DNA from: Halorientalis pallida
Lineage (GTDB): Archaea; Halobacteriota; Halobacteria; Halobacteriales; Haloarculaceae
DNA: 64,000 bases
Direction: 5' to 3'
Assembly (NCBI RefSeq): GCF_004118325.1
Contig: NZ_RDFA01000003.1
Span: 310,001 to 374,000, forward strand
Shown here: positions 44,028-52,214 of the stretch, one piece after another
Layout of the letters: each line of letters begins with the position of its first letter
Numbering within the stretch: the stretch's first letter is position 1
Position numbers and translations under genes: made by a program
The notes under the pieces: generated by a model
Databases searched by the model: none
What the model saw: only the letters and a program-made list of their open reading frames with translations
Told to the model about the DNA's origin: nothing

Positions 44028-44852
44028 ATGGACAGCCGGGTGGCGCTCGTGCTCATAGTCGCCGTCGCGACGATCCTGGCCGGGTGTTCGTGGGTCGAAC
44101 GACCCGAACCAGCCGGGCCAGCGGCGGGGAACACGACCGGCACCGACGACGGTCCCAGCATCCCCTACGACCGACTGGCCGCACACGCCGACGCGCTCCG
44201 TGATCGGGGATACGAACTCCGCCTCGACGTGCGGATCAGGACACCGAACGGGAGCGAGAACCGGACCGTCAGCGTCGCCAGCGCCCCGGACAGCGAGCGC
44301 CAGTTGATCCACAGACGGACGACCGACAGCACCCTCGATCGGTTCGTCGACGGCGCGCAGTTGTTCACCAGGTTCGTCGCCAACGGCTCGACGACGTTCG
44401 ACTCGGCCGATCTCGGGGCCGAGAACGTCACGTTCACGACGGACGGACGGGGCACCGTCGCCTTCGTCAACACCGTCCACGGCAGTAGTCTCCGGACACA
44501 GCGACTCCGGCAGGTCTACGAGTTCGGCGAGTTCGAGCGAGCCGGAAACGTCACCCGCGACGGCCGAGAATACGCCGCCTTCGACCTGACTGCGGCGGCG
44601 ACCGGCCCGAATGCCACGGTGACGCTGAACCACTCGTCGGGCCGAATCCTGATCGCCCCGAACGGCGTGATCCGCCGCGCGACCATCGACCTGCAGGGGA
44701 CCCAGCGGGGCGCACCGTTCGTCTACGCCGTCGACTACCGGATCACGCAGGACGGGGACGTGTCGGTCCAGCCACCCGAGTGGCTCGACCGAGCCGGAAC
44801 CAGCGAGAATACCACTGCGAATGGGCCTCAGACGACGAGTGCTTCGGGATAG
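44028..44852 (+). CDS. Secreted lipoprotein with beta-rich domain, unknown function
   Basis: 274 residues from MDSRVALVLIVAVATILAGCSW. The signal peptide ends in lipobox LAGC, so Cys19 would be lipid-anchored outside the membrane. The remainder is Asn/Thr-rich with many N-x-T/S sites and beta strands, e.g. NRTVSVASAPDSERQLIHRR and AFDLTAAATGPNATVTLN, resembling the haloarchaeal lipoprotein domain family of the same size. TATA-like CTTTTACC lies 24-33 bases before the ATG. Its 3' end overlaps the M24 peptidase gene tail by 25 bases. Confidence 0.82.
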   Translation: MDSRVALVLIVAVATILAGCSWVERPEPAGPAAGNTTGTDDGPSIPYDRLAAHADALRDRGYELRLDVRIRTPNGSENRTVSVASAPDSERQLIHRRTTDSTLDRFVDGAQLFTRFVANGSTTFDSADLGAENVTFTTDGRGTVAFVNTVHGSSLRTQRLRQVYEFGEFERAGNVTRDGREYAAFDLTAAATGPNATVTLNHSSGRILIAPNGVIRRATIDLQGTQRGAPFVYAVDYRITQDGDVSVQPPEWLDRAGTSENTTANGPQTTSASG

Positions 44853-46021
44853 TCGGTGAGGTTCTCGTAGCCGTCCTCGGTGACGACCACGATGTCCTCG
44901 ATCCGGATGCCACCGACCGCGGGGTCGTAGAGCCCTGGCTCGATGGTGATGATGTGCCCGGGCTCCAGTTCACCACCGCCGGGCCCGACGAGTGGCTGTT
45001 CGTGGACGTCCAGCCCGACGCCGTGGCCCGTGTTGTGGATGAAGCCCGTCTCGGTGGTCTCGTCGCTTCTGAGGGTCGGTTCGCCGGCGCCCTCGTACAC
45101 GTCACAGACGGCGTCGTGGACCGCCGCGCCGGTCGCACCCGCCTCGACGGTTTCGAGAGCCGCCCGCTTTGCCTCCGCGGTCAGGTCGTACCACCGGCGG
45201 ATCTCCTCGGACGGCTCGCCCTTCAGGAAGGTCCGGGTCATGTCGGCGTGGTACTTCGTGGCCTTGTCCCGCGGGAAGATGTCGACGATGATCGGTTCTT
45301 CGGCCGCTAGCGGGCCGCTCCCGCGGTCGTGGGGGTCGGCGGCGTCGGCCCCGCAGGCCACGATGGTCTCGTCGAGCGCACAGCCGTGCCGGAGGAGCGT
45401 CACCTCGATCTCTTCTTTGACGCGCTCGCTGGTTAGGGGGTCGCCCTCGTAGTGAAGCGTCCCGTCCTCGACGGTCGCCGCTTCGATGAGTTCCTCCGCC
45501 GCCCGCATCGAAGCCTCGTTCGCCTTCTGGGCCGTGCGGACGTGTTCGACCTCCCTGTCGGTCTTGGTCGCGCGGATGGCCTCGATTACGTTGGTCCCGC
45601 CACGACCGATAGGTGGCGTGTCGGGGGACTGGACATCGATGTCATGCTCGCGGAGGCCGTCGGCGGTCGCGACGGGGAACCGTGAGGGGACGGCGACGGA
45701 CTCGACACCGCGATCCTCGACGAACGACGCGAGGACGCGACGACCGCCCGCCAGCCGACCGTGCTCCTCGACGAGTGCGGGCAGGTCGTACTCGACGTGG
45801 CGTTCGACCGACGCCGCCCCGCTCTCGGTCTTCGCGCGGCCGTACTCCAGACTGGAGACCAGCAGGTGGACCTCGCCGTCGTAAAGGGTGTGGAACGGGT
45901 CGGGGGCCGAAAACCCCGAGAGGTACAGCTGGTCTGAGTCGTCACCGGCGGCGTCGATCAGGAAGCCGTCGACGCCCGCCTCGTCGAGGAAGGCGTCGAG
46001 GGCGGAGAGATCGCGTTCCAT
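44828..46021 (-). CDS. M24-family metallopeptidase (Xaa-Pro aminopeptidase-like)
   Basis: 397 residues from [16 protein letters not shown]. The C-terminal pita-bread domain contains the five metal ligands: Asp (IVDIFPRD), Asp (YHADMTRTF), His ([10 protein letters not shown]), Glu (IEPGLYDP) and Glu (IRIEDIVVV). The N-terminal 130 residues are the creatinase-N domain. It would cleave Xaa-Pro dipeptides in the cytoplasm. The upstream ATG at 46048 adds nine residues; the ATG at 46021 is preferred. Confidence 0.92.
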   Translation of the reverse strand: MERDLSALDAFLDEAGVDGFLIDAAGDDSDQLYLSGFSAPDPFHTLYDGEVHLLVSSLEYGRAKTESGAASVERHVEYDLPALVEEHGRLAGGRRVLASFVEDRGVESVAVPSRFPVATADGLREHDIDVQSPDTPPIGRGGTNVIEAIRATKTDREVEHVRTAQKANEASMRAAEELIEAATVEDGTLHYEGDPLTSERVKEEIEVTLLRHGCALDETIVACGADAADPHDRGSGPLAAEEPIIVDIFPRDKATKYHADMTRTFLKGEPSEEIRRWYDLTAEAKRAALETVEAGATGAAVHDAVCDVYEGAGEPTLRSDETTETGFIHNTGHGVGLDVHEQPLVGPGGGELEPGHIITIEPGLYDPAVGGIRIEDIVVVTEDGYENLTDYPEALVV

Positions 46022-46110
46022 ACGCCGGTGTCCGGCCCGGACCGACAAAACCTCGTGGGTCCTCGGTACTCTCCGGTATCCTCATGGCGTGGGACTGCGA
46101 CGACTCCCGC

Positions 46111-47403
46111 ATGAACGTCGAGATCTCACCGTCCCGGGTCAGTGGAGCCGTGCAGGCCCCGCCATCGAAGAGCTACACGCACCGCGCGATCCTCGCGGCG
46201 GGATACGCCGACGGCGCGACAGTCAGCGACCCGCTCGTGAGCGCGGACACGCGAGCGACGATGGGTGCGGTCGAAGCCTACAGTGGTACCGTGGACCGCA
46301 GTGCCGACGGCAGCACCCTCGACATCGACGGGTTCGGCGGCCGTCCGGACGTGCCCGACGACGTGATCGACTGCGCAAACAGCGGGACGACGATGCGGCT
46401 GGTCACCGCGACCGGCGCACTCGCCGACGGGATCACCGTCCTGACTGGCGACGACTCGCTCCGGTCCCGACCCCAGGGGCCGCTGCTGGACGCGGTCGAG
46501 CAACTCGGCGGTCGCGCGGAGAGTACCCGCAGGAACGGCCAGGCCCCGCTCGTAGTCCAGGGCCCGGTCGACGGCGGCTCGGTCTCGATTCCCGGCGACG
46601 TATCCTCGCAGTACATCACCGCCCTCCTGATGGCTGGGGCGGTCACCGACGAGGGGATCGAGATCGACCTGGAGACCGAACTCAAGTCCGCGCCGTACGT
46701 CCAGATCACCATCGAGGTCCTCGAGGCGTTCGGGGTCGAGGCCGTCGAGACCGACGCCGGGTTCCGCGTCGACGGCGGGCAGTCCTACGCGCCCGAGGGT
46801 GGCGAGTACGCCGTCCCCGGCGACTTCTCGTCGATGTCGTACCTGCTGGCCGCGGGCGCGCTGGCGGCCGACGACGAGCTCGAAGTGCGAGGGGCACAGC
46901 CCAGCGCCCAGGGTGACGCAGCCATCGTCGACGTCCTGGAACGGATGGGCGCGGCTATCGACTGGGACCGGGACCGGGGCGTCATCACGACTCGCCGGTC
47001 CTCGCTCTCGGGGGTCGAGGTCGGCGTCGAGGACACGCCCGACCTCCTGCCGACCATCGCGGTGCTGGGCGCGGTGGCCGACGGAACGACGACGATCACC
47101 GACTGCGAACACGTCCGCTACAAGGAGACCGACCGCGTGAGCGCGATGGCCGAGGAACTGACCGCGATGGGGGCCGCGGTCGAGGAAGAACAGGACACCC
47201 TGACGATTCACGGTGGCGAGACCGACCTGCAGGGCGCGACGGTCGACGGGCGCGCCGATCACCGGATCGTGATGTCACTGGCGGTGGCGGGACTGGTAGC
47301 CGACGGCCCGACGACAATCGAGGGTGGCGAACACGTCGACGTGTCGTTCCCGGACTTCTTCGACGTGTTCGAGGGCATCGGAGCCGAAGTCAGTCGGGAG
47401 TGA
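46111..47403 (+). CDS. aroA: 3-phosphoshikimate 1-carboxyvinyltransferase (EPSP synthase)
   Basis: 430 residues from [25 protein letters not shown]3P-binding PSKSYTHRA begins near residue 18, the NSGTTMRL block near 89, [10 protein letters not shown] near 337, and [12 protein letters not shown] near 385. It joins shikimate 3-phosphate and PEP. An in-frame ATG at 46084 adds nine residues. It sits 206 bases before aroC, so the last two common steps to chorismate are adjacent. Confidence 0.95.
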   Translation: MNVEISPSRVSGAVQAPPSKSYTHRAILAAGYADGATVSDPLVSADTRATMGAVEAYSGTVDRSADGSTLDIDGFGGRPDVPDDVIDCANSGTTMRLVTATGALADGITVLTGDDSLRSRPQGPLLDAVEQLGGRAESTRRNGQAPLVVQGPVDGGSVSIPGDVSSQYITALLMAGAVTDEGIEIDLETELKSAPYVQITIEVLEAFGVEAVETDAGFRVDGGQSYAPEGGEYAVPGDFSSMSYLLAAGALAADDELEVRGAQPSAQGDAAIVDVLERMGAAIDWDRDRGVITTRRSSLSGVEVGVEDTPDLLPTIAVLGAVADGTTTITDCEHVRYKETDRVSAMAEELTAMGAAVEEEQDTLTIHGGETDLQGATVDGRADHRIVMSLAVAGLVADGPTTIEGGEHVDVSFPDFFDVFEGIGAEVSRE

Positions 47404-47609
47404 AAGCTCCTCGGGGTGAGCGACAGGGGCGAACAGACGGGACAGGCGGGCCGCGGCGCAGGGTCCCGTGCTATCGCGGACTGCGCCGCGGCGGCTGTCA
47501 GCGCATGGTCCGTGGTGATCTCGGCTTCCGAAATAAACTCTCGTACGCTCGAGGGGCGGGTCCGACGTTTTCTCAAGCTTCAAATGCCAGGGCCACTCAA
47601 AAGACAGTA

Positions 47610-48842
47610 ATGAACGGCAACAGTTTCGGGCGGCTCTTCCAGATGACGACCTACGGGGAGAGCCACGGGGAGGCCATGGGCTGTACCGTCTCGGGCGTCC
47701 CGGCGGGCGTCGAGATCGACGAGGAGACGATTCAGCGGGAACTCGATCGGCGCAAGCCCGGGCAGTCGATGATCACCACCTCCCGGGGCGAGCCGGACGA
47801 AGTGACGATCAACAGCGGCGTCCAGAACGGCTACACCACGGGGACGCCCGTCGGGATGGTCATCCAGAACAAGGACGCCCGCTCCGGCAAGTACGAGCCG
47901 TTCGTCACGGCCCCACGACCGTCACACGGCGACTACACCTACTCCGCGAAGTTCGGGACGCGCAACTGGGGCGGCGGCGGGCGCTCGTCGGCCCGCGAGA
48001 CCGTCAACTGGGTCGCGGCGGGTGCCATCGCCCAGCAGGTCCTCGACGCCTCCGAATACGACGTGCAGATCAAGGCTCACGTCAACCAGATCGGAGAGGT
48101 CGAGGCCCCGGAAGTGACCTTCGAGGAGATGCTCGAACACACCGAGGAGAACGAGGTCCGGTGTGCCCACCCCGAGACGGCCGAGGAGATGCGCGAGGTC
48201 GCGGACCAGTACCAGAAGGAGGGCGACTCCATCGGTGGCTCGATCTACTTCGAGTGTCGTGGCGTCCCCCGCGGCCTCGGCGCGCCGCGATTCGACTCCG
48301 TACCCGCGCGGTTGGGGAAGGCGATATTTTCCATCCCGGCCGTGACGGCCTTCGAGTACGGCCTAGGCCGCGACGCCCGTGGTGTGGCCGGCATCGACCG
48401 CAACGAGGACTGGGAGTTCGACGACGGCGAATCCCACCCCGAGACGGTGAGCGAAGAGGGCGATCCCGTCCCCGTGGGCAACGATCACGGCGGGCTCCAG
48501 GGCGGTATCACGACCGGCGAACCCATCTACGGCGAGGTCTCCTGGCACGCGCCCACGTCCATCCCGAAGACCCAGACGACCGCCGACTGGGAGGACGGCG
48601 AGCGCAAGGAGATCCAGGTCGTCGGCCGCCACGACCCCGTCCTGCCGCCGCGGGCCGTGCCGGTCGTCGAATCGATGCTTGCATGCACCGTGCTGGACTT
48701 CATGATGCTCTCGGGCCGGATCAACCCCGACCGCATCGACGACCGCCCCGGCGAGTACGACACCGACTACCACCCGTCGAGTCCGCAGGACGACCCCGAG
48801 GACGCCGCGACGAAGGCCGAGACGACCGAGGACGACGACTAA
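47610..48842 (+). CDS. aroC: Chorismate synthase
   Basis: 410 residues from MNGNSFGRLFQMTTYGESHGEAMG. The family's GESHGxxxG block, HGDYTYSAKFGTRNWGGGGRSSARET with the FMN-binding stretch, and RHDPVLPPRAVPV are all present. It needs reduced flavin for chorismate formation. It is somewhat longer than the usual 360-390 because of an acidic tail (PEDAATKAETTEDDD). The 206-base gap after aroA holds no gene; the frame upstream of 47610 is not acidic. It overlaps the divergent-strand methyltransferase tail by four bases. Confidence 0.95.
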   Translation: MNGNSFGRLFQMTTYGESHGEAMGCTVSGVPAGVEIDEETIQRELDRRKPGQSMITTSRGEPDEVTINSGVQNGYTTGTPVGMVIQNKDARSGKYEPFVTAPRPSHGDYTYSAKFGTRNWGGGGRSSARETVNWVAAGAIAQQVLDASEYDVQIKAHVNQIGEVEAPEVTFEEMLEHTEENEVRCAHPETAEEMREVADQYQKEGDSIGGSIYFECRGVPRGLGAPRFDSVPARLGKAIFSIPAVTAFEYGLGRDARGVAGIDRNEDWEFDDGESHPETVSEEGDPVPVGNDHGGLQGGITTGEPIYGEVSWHAPTSIPKTQTTADWEDGERKEIQVVGRHDPVLPPRAVPVVESMLACTVLDFMMLSGRINPDRIDDRPGEYDTDYHPSSPQDDPEDAATKAETTEDDD

Positions 48843-49456
48843 CGTTTCAGCGCCGTCACGGCGTAGAACGGATCCCGTCCTGGCTCGACCGCGTCGTGAA
48901 CGGTCGGGTCGTCGAACGCGTCCGTCGAATCGAGATACGTGCCCACGAGCGCGGCGCGTTCGTCCATCGACCGGGACCGCCAGGCCCGGATCGCCTTCTG
49001 TGCGAACATCCGGTTCGAGAAACTCACGACGACGACGCCACCGGGTCGGAGGACGCGTGCGACCTCCGTGAAGACCCGCCCGGGGTACTGGAGGTACTGG
49101 ACGGAGACGGCACACAGCACGGCGTCGACCGAGGCACTCTCCAGGGGCAGCGTCTGGTCGTCGTTGAGGTTCTGTCGAAACCAGCGGTCGAGGCGGTCGT
49201 TCCGGTCGAGTTCGGCTTCGTTCAGCCCGTGGCCGACCACCTCGCCGAGTTCCAGGTCCGGCGGGAGGTGCGACACCCAGCTGCTCATCAGATCGAGAAC
49301 GTCGTCGTCCGGCGAGAGCCGGTCGCGGTACAGCGCCGTCAGCCGCTCTCGGAACGGCTCGTCGACGTGCTGGACGAATCGCGGCTGCTCGTAGAATCGC
49401 TCGTCGTCGCCGTCGAAGAGGCGCTGTCGGTCGGTCTCGGAGAGGACCGAGGGCAT
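48839..49456 (-). CDS. SAM-dependent methyltransferase-like protein with atypical motif I
   Basis: 205 residues from MPSVLSETDRQRLFDGDDE. The strand DVLDLMSSWVSHLPPDLEL takes the place of the usual D-x-G-x-G loop of class I methyltransferases; the later motifs DAVLCAVSVQYL and VARVLRPGGVVVVSFSNRMF are normal. This loop variant is known in a methyltransferase-11-like family from bacteria and plants. Catalysis needs experimental support. It converges with aroC. Confidence 0.75.
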   Translation of the reverse strand: MPSVLSETDRQRLFDGDDERFYEQPRFVQHVDEPFRERLTALYRDRLSPDDDVLDLMSSWVSHLPPDLELGEVVGHGLNEAELDRNDRLDRWFRQNLNDDQTLPLESASVDAVLCAVSVQYLQYPGRVFTEVARVLRPGGVVVVSFSNRMFAQKAIRAWRSRSMDERAALVGTYLDSTDAFDDPTVHDAVEPGRDPFYAVTALKR

Positions 49457-49481
49457 ACCATCACAAGGGGCGCCTGCGGAA

Positions 49482-49691
49482 TCAGCCTGACGCCTCACTG
49501 CCGGACCAGGCCTCGCGCAACTGCCGCCACTGACACCGCGCACAGCGGAGCGAGTCCACGAGAATCGCCAGCAGGACCACCGCGCCGAGCCACACGAGTA
49601 CCGGGTACTGGTCGAACACGGCCGTCGTGATCTCGACCAGGCAGAAGGCGATCAGGAACGTCAGTTCGGCGAGGCGTCTGAAGTGTCCCAT
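49482..49691 (-). CDS. Small membrane protein, unknown
   Basis: 69 residues from MGHFRRLAELTFLIAF. Two helices at about residues 10-26 and 35-53 (VLVWLGAVVLLAILVDSL) are followed by a CARCQW cytoplasmic tail with CxxC, which could bind metal. It is divergent from the UDG gene (118 bases). Family unknown. Confidence 0.55.
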   Translation of the reverse strand: MGHFRRLAELTFLIAFCLVEITTAVFDQYPVLVWLGAVVLLAILVDSLRCARCQWRQLREAWSGSEASG

Positions 49692-49809
49692 CACCTGTCT
49701 TACGGAGTCAGGCGTTGTCAGCGTATCCCATCGTTTCGACGTATCAGCAGGTGAAACAGAGCGACCCACCCGGCCAGGGGCTTATGAGCGACCCGGCCCT
49801 GGTTCACCC

Positions 49810-50439
49810 ATGGACCCGAATCAGGAGACCGTCGCCAACCCGTTCGGAATGGACGCGGACTGTCGGCAGTGTCCGGAGCTCTGTGAGACGCGAACGCAGG
49901 TCGTCCACGGCTACGGCGACGTGGGTGCGGACTTTCTGGTCCTCGGGGACACACCTGGCCCGGGCGCGGACGCCACCGGGGTTCCATTCACGGGCGACGA
50001 GGCGGGCTCTGCGGTCCTGTCGCTCCTCGCGGACCTGGGGTTCGTCGACGCGCCCGACGGCGACGAACCGTCCGTCGAGAACGTCTTTTTGACGACGCTG
50101 ACGCGCTGTCACCACCCGGAACGACCCCCGAGCGACGAGGAAGTGCGCAACTGCGAGGGCTTTCTGACCGCCGAGGTGCGGATGATCAATCCCGAAGTGA
50201 TTCTCCCCGTGGGACAGCGACCGCTGGAGGCGCTAGCGCTAGAGTACACGACCAAGCGGGCCGACGATTTCGACGTGGCGGCCGACCACGCGACGACGAT
50301 CAGAGGAAGGGGGTTCGAACTCGTGCCGATGCTCCCGCCGGCGGAGCAGACGGGCGAGGAGCGGACGGCCCTGTTGGATCACCTCGCGTCGCTTCTGGAT
50401 CGGGACTATCGGCAGACGAAAGGGCGGCGCAGTCGGTGA
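49810..50439 (+). CDS. Uracil-DNA glycosylase-superfamily protein with Fe-S cysteines
   Basis: 209 residues from MDPNQETVANPFGMDADCRQCP. Cysteines 18, 21, 25, 100 and 115 are arranged as in Fe-S family-4 UDGs (CRQCPELC). The active-site-like block FLVLGDTPGPGADATGVPFTGDEAG near residue 42 corresponds to GEAPG-x-x-E-D-x-x-G-x-P-F. The catalytic Glu/Asp is Asp47. The second block is LTRCHHPERPPSDEEV. It may excise uracil from DNA; the altered motif residues leave specificity open. TATA-like GCTTATGA lies 24-31 bases before the ATG. Confidence 0.85.
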   Translation: MDPNQETVANPFGMDADCRQCPELCETRTQVVHGYGDVGADFLVLGDTPGPGADATGVPFTGDEAGSAVLSLLADLGFVDAPDGDEPSVENVFLTTLTRCHHPERPPSDEEVRNCEGFLTAEVRMINPEVILPVGQRPLEALALEYTTKRADDFDVAADHATTIRGRGFELVPMLPPAEQTGEERTALLDHLASLLDRDYRQTKGRRSR

Positions 50440-50440
50440 G

Positions 50441-50659
50441 TTACCAGTAGGGGTTCGAGACACCGCCGCTACCGGCGGTACCGGCGGCCGCGAGAACGAC
50501 GACGAAGAGCGCGGTGAGTGCGATGGTCGCGCCGACTGCGGTGATGGAGGTCACGGCCGGGACGGCTGCTACCAGCATTGCGATTCCGACGACACTGCCG
50601 ACGAGCATCGCAGCGATCAGCAGGGCCGCGACGAACCCGGTCATCTGTTCGTAGATCAT
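50441..50659 (-). CDS. Small hydrophobic membrane protein
   Basis: 72 residues from MIYEQMTGFVAALLIAAML. Two long helices at about residues 8-32 and 37-62, ending GGVSNPYW. It is low-complexity Ala/Val/Thr. TATA box GTTTATATTC at 50681-50690 (minus strand) lies 22-31 bases upstream, a clear promoter. Function unknown. Confidence 0.6.
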   Translation of the reverse strand: MIYEQMTGFVAALLIAAMLVGSVVGIAMLVAAVPAVTSITAVGATIALTALFVVVLAAAGTAGSGGVSNPYW

Positions 50660-50750
50660 ATCACTGGATTAGCCCACGGAGAATATAAACGGGGGTGGTT
50701 CCGGCGCTCGAAACGGCGCGTTCAAGGGCGGCCCGCGCCGAGGGGTGTAC

Positions 50751-51500
50751 ATGACTACCGTCGCCGTACTCGCGGACCCGCCGCGCGAGGGACTCGTCCT
50801 GCCGGAACTCGCCGCGGCAACGCCACTCTCGGAGGTAGAGGCGGCCGAACTGTACACTGCCATGCTCCGTGACGTGTGCCGGGCCGTCGAGGCCAGCGGG
50901 GGCGACCTGCTCGTTAACTACCGCGCCGACGACGACCTCCCCGCGCACGACGGCGAGTCCTCGGAGGCACAGCTCCGGGCGGCCGTCGCGCCGGCACTCG
51001 AATCCCCCGACGAGGCTCGTTTCGAGGTGCAGGTCGGGTCGTCGTTCTCGGCCCGAGCTGGCAACACGGTCTCGCACCTGCTCGATCAGGAGCAGGTCAC
51101 CTCGGCCGCGGTCGTCGAGCCGACGGGGCCGTTCCTGACTCGTGGAATCGTCGACAACGCCGCGATGAAGCTCCGGCGACACGAGGTAGTGCTCGGTCCC
51201 GCGGGCGACGGGCGGGTGTACTACGCGGGGTTCGCCGAGGGAATCGACTTCGAGGACGCCTACGAACCGCCGGTCGTGGAGTCGCTGACGGACCGTGGCG
51301 TGGCGGCCGACTACAGCGTCGACTTCCTGCCGATGGCGCCGGTCGTCGAGACGCGGGCGGATCTGGTGACGGCGATCACACAGACCGCTGCGCGGGCCGG
51401 GGCCGGGCGCAACCATCCCGGTCACACCGCGCAGTGCCTGGTCGGACTGGGCCTGGACGTGACCGCGGGCGGGGACGGCTCGGAACTGGTGCGGGAGTAG
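50751..51500 (+). CDS. DUF2064-like / glycosyltransferase-A-fold protein
   Basis: 249 residues from MTTVAVLADPPREGLVLPELA. Alternating strands and helices, LYTAMLRDVCRAV, and LLDQEQVTSAAVVEPTGPF near residue 112 fit the nucleotide-sugar-transferase-like (MobA/GT-A) fold of DUF2064. The G-D-x-x-x-P metal motif is not clear, so assignment is tentative. A GTG at 50745 adds two residues. It precedes the tRNA-Ser gene by 52 bases. Confidence 0.6.
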   Translation: MTTVAVLADPPREGLVLPELAAATPLSEVEAAELYTAMLRDVCRAVEASGGDLLVNYRADDDLPAHDGESSEAQLRAAVAPALESPDEARFEVQVGSSFSARAGNTVSHLLDQEQVTSAAVVEPTGPFLTRGIVDNAAMKLRRHEVVLGPAGDGRVYYAGFAEGIDFEDAYEPPVVESLTDRGVAADYSVDFLPMAPVVETRADLVTAITQTAARAGAGRNHPGHTAQCLVGLGLDVTAGGDGSELVRE

Positions 51501-51552
51501 CGTCGGAAGTGACCGACAACTCTTAGAAGCGCCGGGAAAAAGTGGAGACTGT

Positions 51553-51636
51553 GGTGGGATAGCGAAGTGGCCTAACGCGCCTGCCTTGAGAGCAGGTGTC
51601 CTCACGGACTCAGGGGTTCGAATCCCCTTCCCACCG
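51553..51636 (+). tRNA. tRNA-Ser (anticodon UGA)
   Basis: Acceptor stem GGTGGGA pairs with TCCCACC, discriminator G73. Anticodon arm CCTGC / GCAGG encloses loop CTTGAGA, anticodon TGA at 51587-51589, reading UCA. The long variable arm (about 51597-51611) is that of a class II tRNA-Ser, and the T-arm GGTTCGAAT is standard. No intron. The 3' CCA is not encoded. The downstream region repeats the 3' end three times in all, including this gene. Confidence 0.95.
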
Positions 51637-51904
51637 TATTCTGTCGCGAACATCTCGTGAGCGACGAATCCGGTGTCGGGATTCGAACCCGGGGAGTCGC
51701 AGCGGCCGAACGAAGTGAGGCCGACCGTCTCCACTCGGTTCGAATCCCCTTCCCACCGTGAGACCGCGGCGCAATTCGCGCCGCGGGCGAACCTCCAAGG
51801 TGATTGGAGCCCTGGAAGTCACAGCCCGCACAGCGAGCGAAGCGAGCGAGCAGGAATGTCTTCCTCCGGTTCGAATCCCCTTCCCACCGTATTCTGTCGC
51901 GAAC
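51615..51904 (+). repeat. tRNA-Ser 3'-end repeat cluster (three copies, inverted T-arm copies between)
   Basis: The T-arm plus acceptor 3' strand of the tRNA, with its 3' flank, recurs: copy A at 51615-51651 and copy C at 51868-51904 are identical over 37 bases, copy B at 51737-51759 over the first 23. Between A and B lies GGGATTCGAACC (51678-51689), the inverted T-arm, followed by purine-rich CCGAACGAAGTGAGG; between B and C the same order recurs in degraded form (GTGATTGGAGCCC, then CAGCGAGCGAAGCGAG), plus a perfect GCGGCGC / GCGCCGC hairpin at about 51767-51785. Spacing is 122 and 131 bases. No gene is in the repeats. Confidence 0.8.
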
Positions 51905-51990
51905 GGTTCGTTCGCGGGACGGGTCCGTCGACCGGGCGCGCTTGCAAATGCCGGCACAACGTACACCGGACGGCGAGACCACGACGGTGT

Positions 51991-52134
51991 ATGACCTATC
52001 GGACGACCATCGGGTGGTCCCTCATCACGTCGGGGATCGTGACGTTGCTGCTGGCGTATCTGCCGGGGGACTCGGTGCTGTGGGGGATCGGCCTACTGGT
52101 GGTCGGGATCGCGGTGTTCATCGTCCGGCGATAG
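51991..52134 (+). CDS. Small two-helix membrane protein
   Basis: 47 residues, MTYRTTIGWSLITSGIVTLL at the start, ending VGIAVFIVRR. Two helices at residues 9-23 and 29-45. A weak TATA-like CTTGCAAATG lies about 45 bases upstream. It follows the tRNA repeat cluster and could ride with it. Family unknown, but residue use is haloarchaeal. Confidence 0.55.
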   Translation: MTYRTTIGWSLITSGIVTLLLAYLPGDSVLWGIGLLVVGIAVFIVRR

Positions 52135-52214
52135 ACCGCCCCGAGCGGGCGTCGGAGCGGATTCTAACAGCAGAATGACAGAGTAGTTATAATTTATCGG
52201 CACGTAGGGAAGCC

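Noticed and set aside
51553-51904. Interpretation of the tRNA-Ser copies as attL/attR of an integrated element
   Set aside because: Copies are only about 125 bases apart, an inverted T-arm lies between them, and no integrase is present. A collapsed element cannot be excluded.
51602-51982. Arg-rich minus-strand ORFs over the tRNA-Ser repeats
   Set aside because: Translations of tRNA and repeat sequence; no acidic codons.
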